Of a stretch of 64,000 bases of DNA, positions 1-12,053 are shown in pieces. Under the pieces are notes generated by a model. It saw only the letters and a program-made list of their open reading frames with translations, searched no databases and was not told the DNA's origin. A program made the position numbers and the translations under genes. Within the stretch, counting starts at the first letter, position 1, and the number at the start of each line of letters is the position of its first letter. The stretch is from Kryptolebias marmoratus (lineage: Eukaryota; Chordata; Actinopteri; Cyprinodontiformes; Rivulidae). The stretch is taken from NCBI RefSeq assembly GCF_001649575.2, contig NC_051446.1:2558790-2622789 (forward strand). The letters are read 5' to 3'.

Positions 1-458
1 GAAATAAACATTTGAAATATATGAGTTTGTATGTAATGTATGAATATAATATACAAGTTTCACTTTTTAAATGGAATTACTGAAATCAATCTACTTTTTC
101 ATGATATTCTAATTTTATGACCAGCACCTGTATATATATATATAAACTTCTCCTGCTTCTCTGCTTTCCTCCATCAGCCTCGTGCTTTTTTCAAACCAGG
201 AAGAGAAAGCACCCGGTTGGCTAAAACCAGTCACATGGGTCACGATGCAACATGACCCTTCAAAATAAGTCTTCACTTACAATATACAAATTTTAAACAC
301 TGACAACATAGGACCCGATTTGTTAAAGCTATTTAACACAAATGAAACAATATAAACATAAAATATAGCTTTCTGATACTTCTCTCCACAGTCCTTTTTT
401 TTTAATTTGAGGGCTATTTTTACCAGGGTTACAATAGCAAATAGCAGTTCCAAAGGGA
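1..458. other. Intron, no gene seen
   Basis: AT-rich intronic DNA upstream of exon A with a short (TA)n run near 131-143. I see no exon, RNA gene or recognisable repeat before the LINE remnant that begins near 459. Confidence 0.5.
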
Positions 459-1640
459 AAAGTCATCAGTCATTTCCTCTACATGGATGAAATCAAGCTG
501 TGAGCCAATAGTGTGTGAGACATCGACTCACTGATCAACCTCACCTGGATATACATCAAGGACACTTGTATGTCATTCGGACTTGATAAGTGCAGGCAAA
601 TGGTGTCCAACAAAGGCAAAGTAATCACAACTGAAGAGGTTTAACTACCTGAAGGCAACATTGCAGATGTCCAAGATAGCTACAAGTACATTGGAATCCT
701 GCAGCCAAACAGTAACCAGGATGAGGCCGCAATGACGTCAGCCACAATCAAGTACCTACAGAGAGTAAGGCAGGTCCTGAAGAGCCATCTGAATGGTAAG
801 AACAAAGTCTAAGCCATCAACACATAAGCGGTGCCAGTCATCAGATATGCTGCTGGTATAATAACCTGGCCAAAGGAAGAGATAGAAGCCACTAACATCA
901 AGACATGAAAGCTCATCATGATGCACGGAGAGTTTCACCCTATGTCCAGCACCCTGAGACTGTACATTCAAAGAAAGGAGAGATGTAGAGGACCAGTGGG
1001 CATCAGAGCCACTATACAGGATGAAACAATCAAGATACTGGAGTACATCAAGAAGAAAGCTCCCAATGATGATCTGCTAAGTGAATGCCTATTAGCTGAA
1101 ACCCAATGTGGTAGAGGAGAAAGAGGAACCATCGTGGAAACATAAGCACATACAAGGCATGTACCACTGGCAGATTGAGGAAGTGGCTGATATCAACAAA
1201 TCCTACCAGTGGCTAGAAAGGACTGGACTGAAGGGCAGCACAGAGGCACTAGTCATGGCAGCACAAGAGCAGGCCCTCAGTACAAAATCAATAGAGGGCG
1301 GGAAATATCATTTCAGACAGGACCTAAGATGCAGACTGTGCAAAGATGCTCCTGAGGCAGTCGGAATGTAGCGGGGACGTAAGATGCAGGCAGGCAAAGC
1401 TTTGGTAGAGCAGAGCTAAGATACTGTGGGACTTCCAGATCCAGAGTGACAAACAGGTGATGGCTAACCAACCAGATGATAGGTAAGGTACAGAAGAAAA
1501 CAGTGGTGGTGGATTTAGCAATCCCAAGTGACTGTAACATCAGGAATAGGAAGGACGAGAAGCTCGAGAAATACCAAGGGGTGAAAGAGAAAATAGAGAA
1601 GCTGTGGAGAGTCAAGGCCTCAGTGGTGCCAGACACCCTA
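459..1640 (+). mobile_element. LINE remnant, restriction-like-endonuclease type, copy 1
   Basis: This is a decayed 3' half of a non-LTR retrotransposon. The reading frame is broken, but fragments follow the order expected for the reverse-transcriptase end and C-terminal domain: LYMDEIKL near 478-500 (the catalytic YMDD/FADD-like motif), KYLQRVRQVLKS near 751-786, then FHPMSSTLRLY (928-966) and MYHWQIEEVADINKSYQWLE (1160-1220). CRLCKDAPEAV (about 1330-1363) is the start of the CCHC knuckle that precedes a restriction-like endonuclease in R2/R4/Rex6-type LINEs. Copies of the same family occur near 17.2, 32.1 and 62.5 kb. In-frame stops and frameshifts make it inactive. Family membership is recognised from the protein fragments; the exact clade is uncertain. 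Confidence 0.8.
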
Positions 1641-2430
1641 GGCCGTATGTTTTGGACACTCGAGTGAAGAGAGGAGTAGAGCTGTCAACTGATCCCCACC
1701 TGGTGGTGAGCTGGATCAGTTGGCGGGGAAAGATGCCAGACAGACCCAGTGGATCCAAACGTGTAGTGAGGGTTTTCTGGTACCCCTGGCAGAAAACCCC
1801 ATCAGAACAATCTTGAACTCCCACCTCCAGCAGAGCTGTTTCTGCATCACAGTGGAGGCAGCGGACATTGATTCCGAGTGGGCCATGTTCCGCTCCTCTA
1901 TTGTGAAAGGGGCTGCTCTGAGTTGTGGCTGCAGAGTTGTTGGTGCCTCTCATGGTGAACATCCTTGAAGCCGGTTGTGGACACCGCGGTTGAGGGAGGC
2001 AGTCAAGCTGAAGCTGTTGACCTCAACCAGAAATGCCATCAGGTAATGGAAGGAATATTTTGAAGTCTATCGCAATCTCACCAGCACATCTTCCATGGAG
2101 GAAGCTGAGTCTGGGGACTTTGGAGTGGGCCATGTTGCGGCAGTAGGACTCCACTGGTGGATGAGATATGCCGAGTTCCTTAAGGCTCTGAATGTTGCTG
2201 AGCTGTTATGGTTAACATGCCTTTGCAACATTGTGTGGACATTGGGGCAGTGCCACTAGATTGGCAGACTAAGATGGGAGTGGATTGTAAGAGAGGTTTT
2301 TGAAGGGTTGGAGAGATTTGATTTTTCTGTTTTTTGCAAATGATGTGGTCCTGTTGACATTGTCGCCATGATCTCCAGCTCTCACTGGAGCGGTCCGCAG
2401 CCAAGGACTTATCAGAACTGTTACAGTTTC
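1641..2430 (+). mobile_element. Second LINE fragment (RTE/Rex-like), abutting copy 1
   Basis: The sequence switches near 1641 to a different non-LTR retrotransposon. PHLVVSWISWRGKMPDRPSG (1695-1755) is followed by degraded frames and by FANDVVLL (about 2335-2358), a mutated FADD catalytic motif of the reverse transcriptase. The middle of the reverse transcriptase is missing, so the copy is internally deleted. Its edges fade into unrecognised DNA after about 2430. The phrase matches an RTE-like element common in teleosts; the clade name is from memory. Confidence 0.65.
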
Positions 2431-2604
2431 ACCTAAAAATGACGTTGTGTAAACATAGCCTTGCAGAGAAAATAGTACCAGGCTTAATGCTCCATTGTAA
2501 GTTTCAGAAAGCTGAAATCTGAGACCTTCACCCCCTCTCAAACTAACTGTTCAGCTTGGAACACCACACACTCCAGTTTTGAATTGAGAAAGCTCCCTAA
2601 TGGG

Positions 2605-2720
2605 AAGTGACATGTCTTCAACTACAGAGTAGAAGTTCAGTTGTTTTGTATTTTTAATTTTGTTTTGGCTTTGCCATGTCCTGGATGACTGAGAATGTAC
2701 ACTAGTAGTTTTACTGCACA
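2605..2720 (+). repeat. Dispersed repeat with 'agaagttcagttgt' end
   Basis: The stretch carrying agaagttcagttgttt and then gccatgtcctggatgactga is closely matched at 6973-7045. Related ends occur at 28918-28970 and 29162-29195. This looks like the terminal part of a dispersed noncoding family. Confidence 0.6.
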
Positions 2721-2818
2721 ACAGGCTTGATATTTGTTTGTTTTGCCTGCTTGTTCCTTGTGCTGACTGATTCAGTTTTGTGTTAACTCTTTTTCTTCTT
2801 TTTTTTTTCCAAACTTAG

Positions 2819-3019
2819 GTCTGCAGGGTGGTTGCATATTTTTTAATGCAGTGAAGGAAGGTGACCTGGTAATGTTTGCCTGTGATGATGAGCAGGATCG
2901 AGTGCTGTGGGTTCAGGCTATGTATCGAGCCACCGGGCAGTCCTATAAACCCATCCCTCCACCACTGAACAAAACTACACATCGCAAAGAAGGAAACCCA
3001 AAACCATCAACCCCTATAA
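2819..3019 (+). CDS. cadps2: CADPS-family exon A (end of PH domain)
   Basis: Internal exon of a calcium-dependent secretion activator, a cytosolic protein that binds PIP2, syntaxin and SNAREs and primes dense-core vesicles for exocytosis. The translation reads [16 protein letters not shown], then [20 protein letters not shown] and [14 protein letters not shown]. This is the last strand and C-terminal helix of the PH domain (helix LWVQAMYRA) plus the start of the linker. A T-rich polypyrimidine tract precedes the acceptor AG at 2817-2818, and the donor is GTAGGT at 3020. The exon is 201 bases: two bases complete a Gly codon and one trailing base (a) joins gt of exon B to give Ser. The frame runs on into the intron as far as 3069 but that part is not coding. 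Paralogue assignment rests mainly on exon C. Confidence 0.93.
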
Positions 3020-3384
3020 GTAGGTTCAAGTTGTCTGAAAGTTTTATTTTGATCACTCATATTAAATAGCAAGAAAATATTTTACACTTCAGATAATTAG
3101 TTAAAATTTTCAAAAAATTCAGAGAATAAAATAATAGTGTAAAGGCTTTATTCGGCATTAACACTTGTTTCCTGTTTTTTTCTGTATGTTTTTCGGCATC
3201 TACCTTTTCAAACTTTCAGCTCATTCAAGAGATAGGTGCTATGACTCTTGGTATTTGTAAGTTAAATTTTTAAGAAATATTTAACTTTATATAACTTCTT
3301 TCGTTACATTAACATTAATGGATATGGATTTTTATTTATTTATTAGCTAAAAATAGCTTTAAACCTTTTGTTGCACTACTCTTA

Positions 3385-3560
3385 GCATTTAGTTACATTT
3401 TTAACTTTTAGCATGTTAATTTTAGCTCTTTGCTACTTATAGCTTTTAGCTACTGTTGTGCTAATTCTAGGTCTTAGCTTTTATTGTGCTAAGTTTAACT
3501 TTTAGCTACTGTTTTGCTAAGTTTAACTTTAGCTAAAATGTAGCTGCTTTTAGATTCTGT
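3385..3560. repeat. Degenerate tandem 'tttagctactgttttgctaa' repeat
   Basis: About 30-base units built on ttagc, actgttttgctaa and aactttta recur several times with drift. A related block is at 28560-28660. This is a noncoding simple-like repeat inside the intron. Confidence 0.65.
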
Positions 3561-4785
3561 GCTGCTTGTTTTGAGTTTGACAGTTAAATTTCAGCAGTTA
3601 TTTAACTCTCTGCTTTTTACAAAAAATGCACATTTTTCTAGGTAACATTAGGTATTGATCTAAAAACCATGAACAGGAATAAACTTCAGAACAATCCTCT
3701 TCATCTTATTAAAGTACTAGATATCTCTCAAAGAAAATTCTCAGTGAAATTCAAATGTAACTTGCAGAGAAAGAGATGATTTGAATCCCACTATTATGCA
3801 CCACTAGCTTGTTACTTTTATATATGTTTCCTAAGAGAAAAACAATAACACGTGATCTCTAATCTAGAAAGCTAAAGTCAAGCTCACAGTTTGCCATAGG
3901 TGTTTTTGACATGCAGGTGTCACAGTGATTGATGGGTCGCTGCCAGGCCACAGGATCCTTTCTATCGTTCATAACCGATAGAAAGTTGGACAAATAGTAC
4001 AGATAAAGTACTTGTCAGGTACAGGTTAGATGCCTGACTTGCTTGAGGAGTGGGGAAAAGATGTACTATTAGCCCTTAGAAAACATATGTGAGCCTGCTT
4101 CAGAGCAGGTTAGGTTTCTAGCATAAGTTGCCTTGGTTATAGATCCAGATAAGAAGTGAACCAGTTTTGTGATACTGAACATCCCAAACTGAACCTGAAG
4201 GTTGCCAAGCCACTAATCTTGCTTTGTAGTACAGGCCCCAGGGGGCAGATCTAAAAAAATACACTGTCTGCTTGTCAAATCACTATGAGAGGAATAAAAC
4301 ACAAAGAAAGAAGATACAGGTTTTCCCTTATCCCTTTTTTAGTTGTTTATTATTTCTCTTTTTTCCTCTCAGTCCTTGTATATACTGTAAATTATAGTTT
4401 TCTTCCATCCCTGGTCAAATTATTTGCAGAACAACCTTAAGTTTGTCATACAGAATTAATTTATGTTTTTCTTTCCCCTTTTCATTTGTTCCCTTACACA
4501 TGTACATTATTTGCAAATTAGTCATCCATTATTTTTTATGGAAGATTCGACTGAACTCTTACCTCCTGCGGGGCCTGGTATGGCAGAATGGAAGCTTCGT
4601 ACTGAGAGCTGATTATTGCTCTATTTGTGTAATTTGGTGTGATAGCATACTGTTCTCACTGCCGCTTGTTAGCATTTAATGAAACAGTTTGAAGTGTTTG
4701 TGGTGAGAGGTGCTGACACACTGTTTGCTAGAGGAAATAGAAGGTGTCCCTGAAATAGCTCTTAACTGGGTGCTAAGAGCTGCTC

Positions 4786-4823
<38 letters not shown>

Positions 4824-5279
4824 ACAGAAAGTTGCTTATTGTAATGGGAAATGTGGCTGTGAAACTTAAATGTTTGCTTCTATTCACCCTGCAGAAGTGT
4901 TTTCATAGAAGTGAAAAGTTGAGGTTAAATGATTACTGTCTACATGTACACACATACAGCTAGCTGGCCACACATATTGTACACATATTGTAAACATGTA
5001 AACATTAACACTGATCAGACATGTTCAGGGATGTGGCTGTGTTTTAAATCACTTTTTTTATATAGTGAGCACAGCCACATCTTTCTTTTGTGTTCAACTT
5101 ATCACTAATTTCAGCTCAGTGTCCTGAGGAGCCTGTAGGAGGGCACATCAGATTTGATCAACCAAACAATGGGAGCTAATGATAATATTGTTGCGCCTAA
5201 AAACATGGTTGTGTGTCAATCATGGTTCCCTGACATAAACTCACAAGACAAAAACTCACAAGAAGTAAGTTAAAATAAA
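3561..5279. other. Intron, no gene seen
   Basis: Intron A-B sequence with one long dinucleotide run (listed separately). The short inverted pair around ctatcgttcataaccgatag near 3961-3980 is a small hairpin. I see no exon or RNA gene. Confidence 0.5.
4788..4821. repeat. (TG)n microsatellite
   Basis: An uninterrupted run of about 17 TG units. Confidence 0.98.
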
Positions 5280-6910
5280 AATTAAAGCTGAAAGCAGCAT
5301 TGGGCGGCCCTCGCAGCTCAGCGCCGCTCTGGCCTTGCGATCGCGGAAGCTCTGGCAACCGCTGTCTACACTTGCACTTTTCCTGCGCCGTCCACTAGGT
5401 GGTATTTTCAGCAAATGTCCCAAATTGCCTTCTGTCCGGATCAGTACCAGTCCTGTGCAATGCTGTGAAGTTTGACCCTTCTACGTCAAACGGGTGAAGA
5501 ATTAGAGCACATGGGCACAGGTTACTTCTTGTTGGAAGGGGGCGGGGCTAAAGTAAGGTCACAAATTGACCAAGGCAAGGTGATAAGTTTTGATCTGTTA
5601 TGACACACAGAAAGTTAATCTATGAACTTGTATGTGGGAGTTATTCCATCCTGATGTTTCATGGCAAATGGTCAGAGTTTGAGGCTTGGCCACGCCCACA
5701 TGCTTTGCTGTAGCAAAAAGTTTTTGATAACTTTTGACCTTTAATGTCTCAAGACTGAGCTGAGTGAATCTGATGCCTGTATGTCAAAAGCTGTAGGAGG
5801 AGTTCGATCAAATGCGGAGGCTGTCATCGCTGAAAATGGGGTAAAAATCCAACCTCTGATCCAAGATGGCCGACTTCCTGTGAAGTTTAGAAAATGGCTC
5901 CGAGAGACTTTTTTGTACGTCCTGATCAGTATCACATGTGTACAAAGTTTCATGATTGACAATAAAAGCATGGCTTCGGGCTGATTTTTTTAAAGATTTT
6001 TAGGAGGCGCTGTGGAGGAATTTGGCCACGCCCACAAAATATTGCACTGCATTACTGTTGGGGGCTGGACTAGGGTCGATCTTAGTAAGTTTGGTGCAGC
6101 TTGGCTCGATAATGTGGAATTTAGAGCCAAACGTAAGGCAACAGCGTTTTGCTGAGTTTGCCACACCGCCACACCGCCACACCCTCCAGTGAAACCTCTT
6201 GGTGCTTTAATGCTAGTCACACCAATTTGTTAGCTGTCATCTGACACAAGATCGTCTTGATTAGGTCATGGGAGTCAGAGATGGACCTTTCAAAGCAAAA
6301 CATTGCACTTCCTGTTCTCAGGGGGCGTGGCTTAAGTGACGGCATGATTTGACTATTGAGCATTGTTGTGGACCGGACATGTATCAACCACAGAAGGTTT
6401 GGTATCTCTGTCACTTACCGTGTCCGAGATATAAAAGTTTTGTGTTTTTTGGCGAGATGTCAAACTTTGAGGCCTGGCCACGCCCCTTCAGCATGCACGA
6501 AAACTCACCGTTTTGATAACTTTTATTTCCCCATGCCTTATGAGCAAACTGACCAAGTTTGAAGCCGATCCATCAAAATCCCTAGGAGGAGTTTGATCAA
6601 ATGCGGAGCCTATAAACTGCAAAAATGGGGTCCAAATCCAACCTTTGAGCCACAATGACCGACTTCCTGTTAGGTGTAGCGCATGGATGCAAGAGGGTTT
6701 TCTGTGGGTCTTGAGGAGTTCTACAACTGTTCAAATTTTCGTGCCTGTATGTTAAGCCTAAGGTCAAAGCAGAGGGTATTTTGAAACTTTCCAGGTAGCG
6801 CTGTGGAGCCATTTTCATTGCGATTTTTTTGACGACCTTAAAATACGTACATTTTTTACTGCTTCGACGCATCTGCCAAATTTGGTGACTTTTTATATAT
6901 GTTAAGGCCT
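5280..6910 (+). repeat. Long modular noncoding repeat, two diverged modules
   Basis: The block starts near gctgaaagcagcattgggcg and ends near gttaaggcctccaaaaagcc. Two modules about 789 bases apart repeat the same succession of landmarks: a GC-rich gggggcggggct (5538) / gggggcgtggct (6320), tttgaggcttggccacgccc (5679) / tttgaggcctggccacgccc (6465), taggaggagttcgatcaaat / taggaggagtttgatcaaat, and a box ending gacttcctgt (5871 / 6661). Stops occur in all frames, so it is noncoding. I recognise its style as a high-copy teleost repeat but cannot give it a class. Confidence 0.75.
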
Positions 6911-6937
6911 CCAAAAAGCCAATTCATTTCACAAACA

Positions 6938-7060
6938 AAAACAGCTGGACTTCTATTCTGTAGCTTAATTTCAGCTACAGAATAGAAGTTCAGTTGTTTT
7001 TATTTTTTACCCTGTTTTTGGATTTACCATGTCCTGGATAACTGACAATCTACACTGGCA
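6938..7060. repeat. Near-perfect 28-bp hairpin plus repeat end
   Basis: Arms 6938-6965 and 6973-7000 pair with two mismatches around a 7-base loop (core acttctattctgtagct and its complement). The 3' arm continues into the same tail as the repeat at 2605-2720. It looks like two copies of one repeat end joined head to head. Confidence 0.85.
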
Positions 7061-9039
7061 TAACTCTTGAAAAGTGCCTGTGCTAATGTTTAATCTGTAT
7101 AACCAGGGAGCGGAATTCTGTATCCTCATGCCGCAATGTATTGAATGGCCACCACTTTCTACTGCACTGCATCTATTATGTTTCTTTACAAGGATTTGCA
7201 TTCTTATAGTCTCCTCCATCACCCTCGCCATGTTCCCTATTATCTGAAACTGACCTGAGTCCGAAGTGAACTCTGAACTCTGTATTGCCCTCTAGCCAAT
7301 GTATTACCTAACAACCATGCCAACATGAAGCATACATGGAGAGTATGTAGGCAGTGATGTTTGTCAAATATTTAAATGGACGTACCTATTTACACATGTG
7401 AGCATAAATGGGCCTTTAAGCACAACTTCAGCTTCTCTACTACCCCCGCCTGGCTGTTGAGCTTTTTCAGCATTGTAGATGTATTTCAGTCAAGCATGAA
7501 AATAGAATTTTGATCAAATCTATTTTATTACCCCTTATTTTTTTACATGATGTTCCTTTGTATTTTAGTTACTACAGTGTCTGAAAAATCTGTTTCTAGG
7601 AAACATGATTTTTGGGGTGTCTATACTCTGATCAGTGGTCATTTTAGGTTCTTTGGTAATGATCAGTTTTTGAAGCCAGTTTCATTAGTTCAGGGCTTGC
7701 TGTGATGTTCCTCCTTAATTCATTTGCACCTATAACATTTTGTATTGGATTTTTATGTGCCATAATACAAACTACATGGATACAAAGGACATAAGTTAAG
7801 TAATATGCATTATCTACATACTTCAATTGAAAACTATGCAAGAAATACTTACTTTAAAATGCTTTAATTTACATGGCACAAATGTAACTTGTAAAAGAAT
7901 TTCAGACAAATGTATGGTAATTTAAACAAAATCATAATAATATACATTTATTTGATGTTTTGTCTATACAAAAAGAATATAACTGTTAATATAATACCTG
8001 TGTCGTGTACACATTGTGTACATTCTGTTCAATAAACGTATTAGTGTCTTTCTGCGAGAAAAACTGAAACTGACTGAGAATAAAAAGAAGAAAAGTTTTT
8101 ACTGTAGAGATTTTTTTATCTTATCTTAATAATACTTTTACAGTTGATGTGAAAAGTAAAAAAAAAAACAAAAAGAACAACAAAGGGAAAAAATCTAATC
8201 TATGTTTTAAACAACAACAACACTCAAGCAGAAATGCTTTTTATATTAGAGTGAAAACAGTAATGTTTAAACAATCCACAATTGCTAAACAAGTGGAAAT
8301 TTTCCAAGGCTTTTGTGACATTTGCCTTTGACTTAAAGTCCACTTTTATCACACAGGTTGTAACTTCTACTCTCAATAGGAACAGACAATCCCAGACTGG
8401 CTCCTCAACGTGTTTTCAGAGATGTTTACACCTGTCGTTTGTGTTTTTGGGTAAAGCAGGTGGTCAGTTTGACAGAGGGGATGATCCTGAGGAAAAACGT
8501 CAAAACTGTCCATTCAGCTTAACCTCCCAGACTTCTAACAGCTGAGGATGTATCCATGTGCTTCTTTGAAACTTTTCTATCAGTGGAATTTGTCCGTCTG
8601 AACACTTAAGAGGAGAAGCCATGTTCAGCGGGACGGATGGTGATGTCTGTCAGTTTCTTCATCTCTACTCGCCCTTACATCATTGGTGTGGTGCCGCTCT
8701 GACAAGCAGATCATGTCACATCTCTCAGTCATGTGCACTTAAATCTGAAATGCTCCGTGTTCTTCACCTCCTCCTCTTTGTCTGCATCAATAACCTGCCA
8801 TCAGTGACTGCCACCACCTTTCAGAGTAGGATGTCACATAGATGTGACTTTTGTTGTGACAATGCCAAAGGAGCCCAGAGCAGATGGATATGGAGAGACT
8901 GACCAAAGAAAACAACCCTCACCATCCCATCTCATGACAAATGCAATCCTCAATACTTGGACATCCACATAAATGGCAAGTTAGTCAAATTAGAATGAAC
9001 CTTTTCCATTTTATGAAAAAATAATTAAAGTCCTAGCAT
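7061..9039. other. Intron, no gene seen
   Basis: Mostly AT-rich DNA. The part 8330-8930 is less AT-rich and has a few short open frames without family resemblance. No splice-bounded exon or RNA gene is recognisable. Confidence 0.45.
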
Positions 9040-9790
9040 TCTTTAAAGGAATACATTTTGCCCGCTGCCTTTCATGCTGGTTTTAAACTAAAATCGTCTT
9101 ATGCTAAGAAGTTATGGAGTTAAAGATGTATTGGTCAAACCTTGTAAATGACTTGTAAATGCACATCTCATGTGATAATTTGTGAGATCTCACAAGATGT
9201 GTTAGTTCTCAGAAAATGTTTTGAGGATGATTCTCAGCTACTACTACATTAAAAGTAGCTCAATTTCTGTGAAATTAACTTGGTTATAGACATTTTTGTC
9301 TAGGCAAAAATTGATTGGGTTTTGTAGCTATCTTTAATTGGGTGACTCCAAATGTTAATCAGTTGTAGATGTACATCCAGTAATTACTTTGTGATTTTTT
9401 TATTTTTTAAAGCCGTGCAGTGTTTCATGAGATGTTTTGCTAACAGACAGGGTTGACCCCAGCGTTGGCACAGTGAGATGCACTTGGAGTATGTGTTGTG
9501 GATTCCTTTTATCTCCTTACACACCAAATCTTAGCACAATATCTGTAGAATTAACAGAATTATTGCTGTATTTGTTTTCTAAGGTCAGACGGCTATGGTG
9601 GCAATTCTGTGGCTCCAAAGGTTTATCAATTATTATTATTTAATCGATTACCTGATAGTTTCATTCAAATCTGTCCACTGGATGAAGATATTTTGCAAAC
9701 AGTCATACAGAGTTAATGGCAACATTTTAAACAAAGATTTTGCACAGTCTGTATTTGCTTGTGTTTGGGATCAGTCTAAGCTAATGGAAA
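9040..9790 (+). repeat. Dispersed noncoding repeat family R, copy 1
   Basis: It opens with gaatacattttgcccgctgc and ctttcatgctggttttaaac. It then carries ctcagctactactacatta, tctgtgaaattaact and cagttgtagatgtacatcc. Two more copies are at 20330-21050 and 26275-26400. There is no coding frame. The succession of phrases matches a common teleost intergenic repeat. Confidence 0.7.
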
Positions 9791-9814
9791 TTTTTCAGGC
9801 CCAGTGAGGGACAG

Positions 9815-10285
9815 CTGGAGGATGATGTTCAAAGCATATCAGAGTAAATTCAGTGTGTGGGCTTTTAAGACTATTCCCATTTCCCATGTTTTTTAAATGC
9901 ATTGTTGATTTATTCTGTTTTTAGTATTGTTGGCAGTTCAGTAAAGTGATAAAAACCTTTTTGGCCTTAGATTTTTTTGTAATGAGTTTTTGCTCTGCTC
10001 TTTTTAAAATATTGTTATTGTTCGTCAGCCTTGTCTGCTAATTGAGGTTGTACAGTGTAGGAAGCTTTTGTTGTAGCTTGGGAAACTAGTGTATACGTCA
10101 CAAACACAAGCATGGAATCTGTCAATATTGTTATGTCTGTCCCGCTTGGAGTCTTAGGTTAGATTAGAAGTGCGTTTATAATGTCATAGTTTTCAAAAGG
10201 TTGTGTTTAGGCTAACATAGAACACAAGGGTGCATTTCAGGATTTATTCACTCTTAAACTCATTTTTTAAGAAACTCTTTAGAGC
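9815..10285 (+). repeat. Dispersed repeat family F, copy 1
   Basis: Shares ordered blocks with 27680-28135: gatgttcaaag, cccatttcccat/tccatttcccaca, cacaagcatggaatctgtca / cacaagcataagcatttaat, gaagtgcgtttat / gaggtgcgtctat, and gttgtgtttaggct. The copies are diverged and in the same orientation. Confidence 0.65.
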
Positions 10286-10574
10286 TTCCTAAAATGCCAT
10301 TTTTGTGTAGACGCAAGGCTGAAACAATAAAAATGTATTCACAAAACATTACGAGTCTTAGTTTTTCACACATTGATTTTCATTTTTGTTTAATTTTTGT
10401 GAAACTATTTGACACACTGCATTGTCATTCTGACTTTGTTTTGAGCTTGTATTCAGACTTTTTAAAATCTTATTGGGAAGCTAAATATTTTAAATTGTTT
10501 ACTGATGTGTTAAAATTAAATGCCAGGTGTACCTTTGTTACCAAAGGTATAAATTATTTAAATTCCAATTATTT

Positions 10575-10660
10575 TTGTATATAGTGCCTATTCACAAAAA
10601 GTTGTCTGAGGGCACTGTGCAAAAACATTCACAGACAATATAAAAAAATAATTTGATTTC
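10575..10660 (+). repeat. Short L2/SINE-tail-like fragment (family G)
   Basis: cacaaaaagttgtctgaggg followed by cactgtgcaaaaacattcac parallels the copies at 16162-16300 and 47440-47520. It resembles the antisense 3' tail of teleost retroposons. Confidence 0.5.
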
Positions 10661-10928
10661 TGTGCAAGTGAGAAATCTTTAAGATTTTAACGTTAATCTA
10701 AACATAAATTGCCATCTATATACGTGCTTCATCTTGTTTAATAACACAACTAATAAAAACAGACGGCTTCACATTGATGAGCAACTATTCTATAAATACA
10801 GAGAGTATGAAAACCTGCAGACAAGCTACACCAAATACACCATCTGTGCCAGGAACAGTAACATCCATCCATATTTTCTGCCACACAATCATTTGCAAGC
10901 AACCCTCAGCCCCACACCCCAAACACGT

Positions 10929-10980
<52 letters not shown>

Positions 10981-12053
10981 ACTCACATACACCCTGCAGA
11001 TAATAGCTGAAAGTTGGACTCGACACGGATCATCATCACTCTTCTGCCGTCTGGCCCTCAATCAATACTTCCCCTCCTCTTCCCTCTTCTTATTATCAGC
11101 ACTAATCTATATTGCTTTGTCTCGTTTTCTTTAGACTTGCCTCCTTCACTCTCAGTCTTTTTTCCAAATTACATTAGGGACAATCCCATGTTTTTGAAGG
11201 TAACAAATGTAATATGACCTACATCGGAATTGGACAGAAAAATCAGGCCACATGAGCCGAAGGGCAGTCACACACAGAAAACTGAGAGTTCCCAGAATAA
11301 AAACAGAATGAAGAGCGTTGATTGGAAGTTGATTGTGAAGATTTCACTTTTGCTTTCTTTTCTTTTGAACAAAAGCCACAAAGAAATCCCAAGATGGGTG
11401 GGGCCTCGACAGTCTAACAATCCTCGTGGGGTCTGGGTCCAAACAAAAACAAAATGGTAGTATTAATAAAAAAAAGTAATCATTAATGCTCATCTCGAGC
11501 ACAAGGCCGCAGGCATGACAGGCGAGGAAACGGTGTTGGCATTCTTCAGCAAGCTGCAGTCTTTTGTGAAGCCATGTGTCATGCTCACAAACTTCCCATC
11601 TCCAAATGTATTCCAACAATAACAGAGTGGAGAGTGTTAGGCTTTTCATTTAGCAGGGGCCATTAACAAAAAGGCCTGAAAGGACTGGAAATGAACCCAG
11701 GTTCGCTCAGAGCAGGCTGCCATGTGCCTCTTCTGCTTCTTTAGTTTCCGTGTTTATTGTTGATCCTACCATCACTGGCTTTAGAGCCACCTTATTGTCT
11801 GCAGCTTTGGGGCCTGCCTGCCTGAGCTGCAAGATGTGATCCAAGTATCAGCTTTAAAGTTTAAAAAGTACATCTAAAAACAAATAAAATTAGAGGGGAA
11901 AAAAAGCAGTTGATAAATACAAGTTTACAAAGCTGCACCATTAATTTCACAAAAAAGCAGGTGAACATGATGGGACATAGTTGGGGTATTTCTTTAGTAA
12001 TCAATACCTGGGCATAATAATTGAGGCATTCTTATTACTACCTTTTTAATTTC
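10661..12053. other. Intron, no gene seen
   Basis: Holds the (CA)n run at 10932 and a less AT-rich stretch at 11470-11850 that contains no recognisable repeat and could be conserved noncoding sequence. No exon is supported. Confidence 0.45.
10932..10975. repeat. (CA)n microsatellite
   Basis: About 22 uninterrupted CA units. They generate artefactual His-Thr open frames. Confidence 0.98.

Noticed and set aside
3020..3069. Extension of exon A to the stop at 3069
   Set aside because: A good donor (gtaggt) lies at 3020 and the phase matches exon B exactly; the extra residues have no counterpart in the family.
10294..10584. 96-codon frame as a small gene
   Set aside because: Its sequence runs into a dispersed repeat tail and has no domain or splice context.
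10734..11010. Overlapping open frames with His-Thr and Val-Cys repeats
   Set aside because: They are translations of the (CA)n microsatellite, not proteins.
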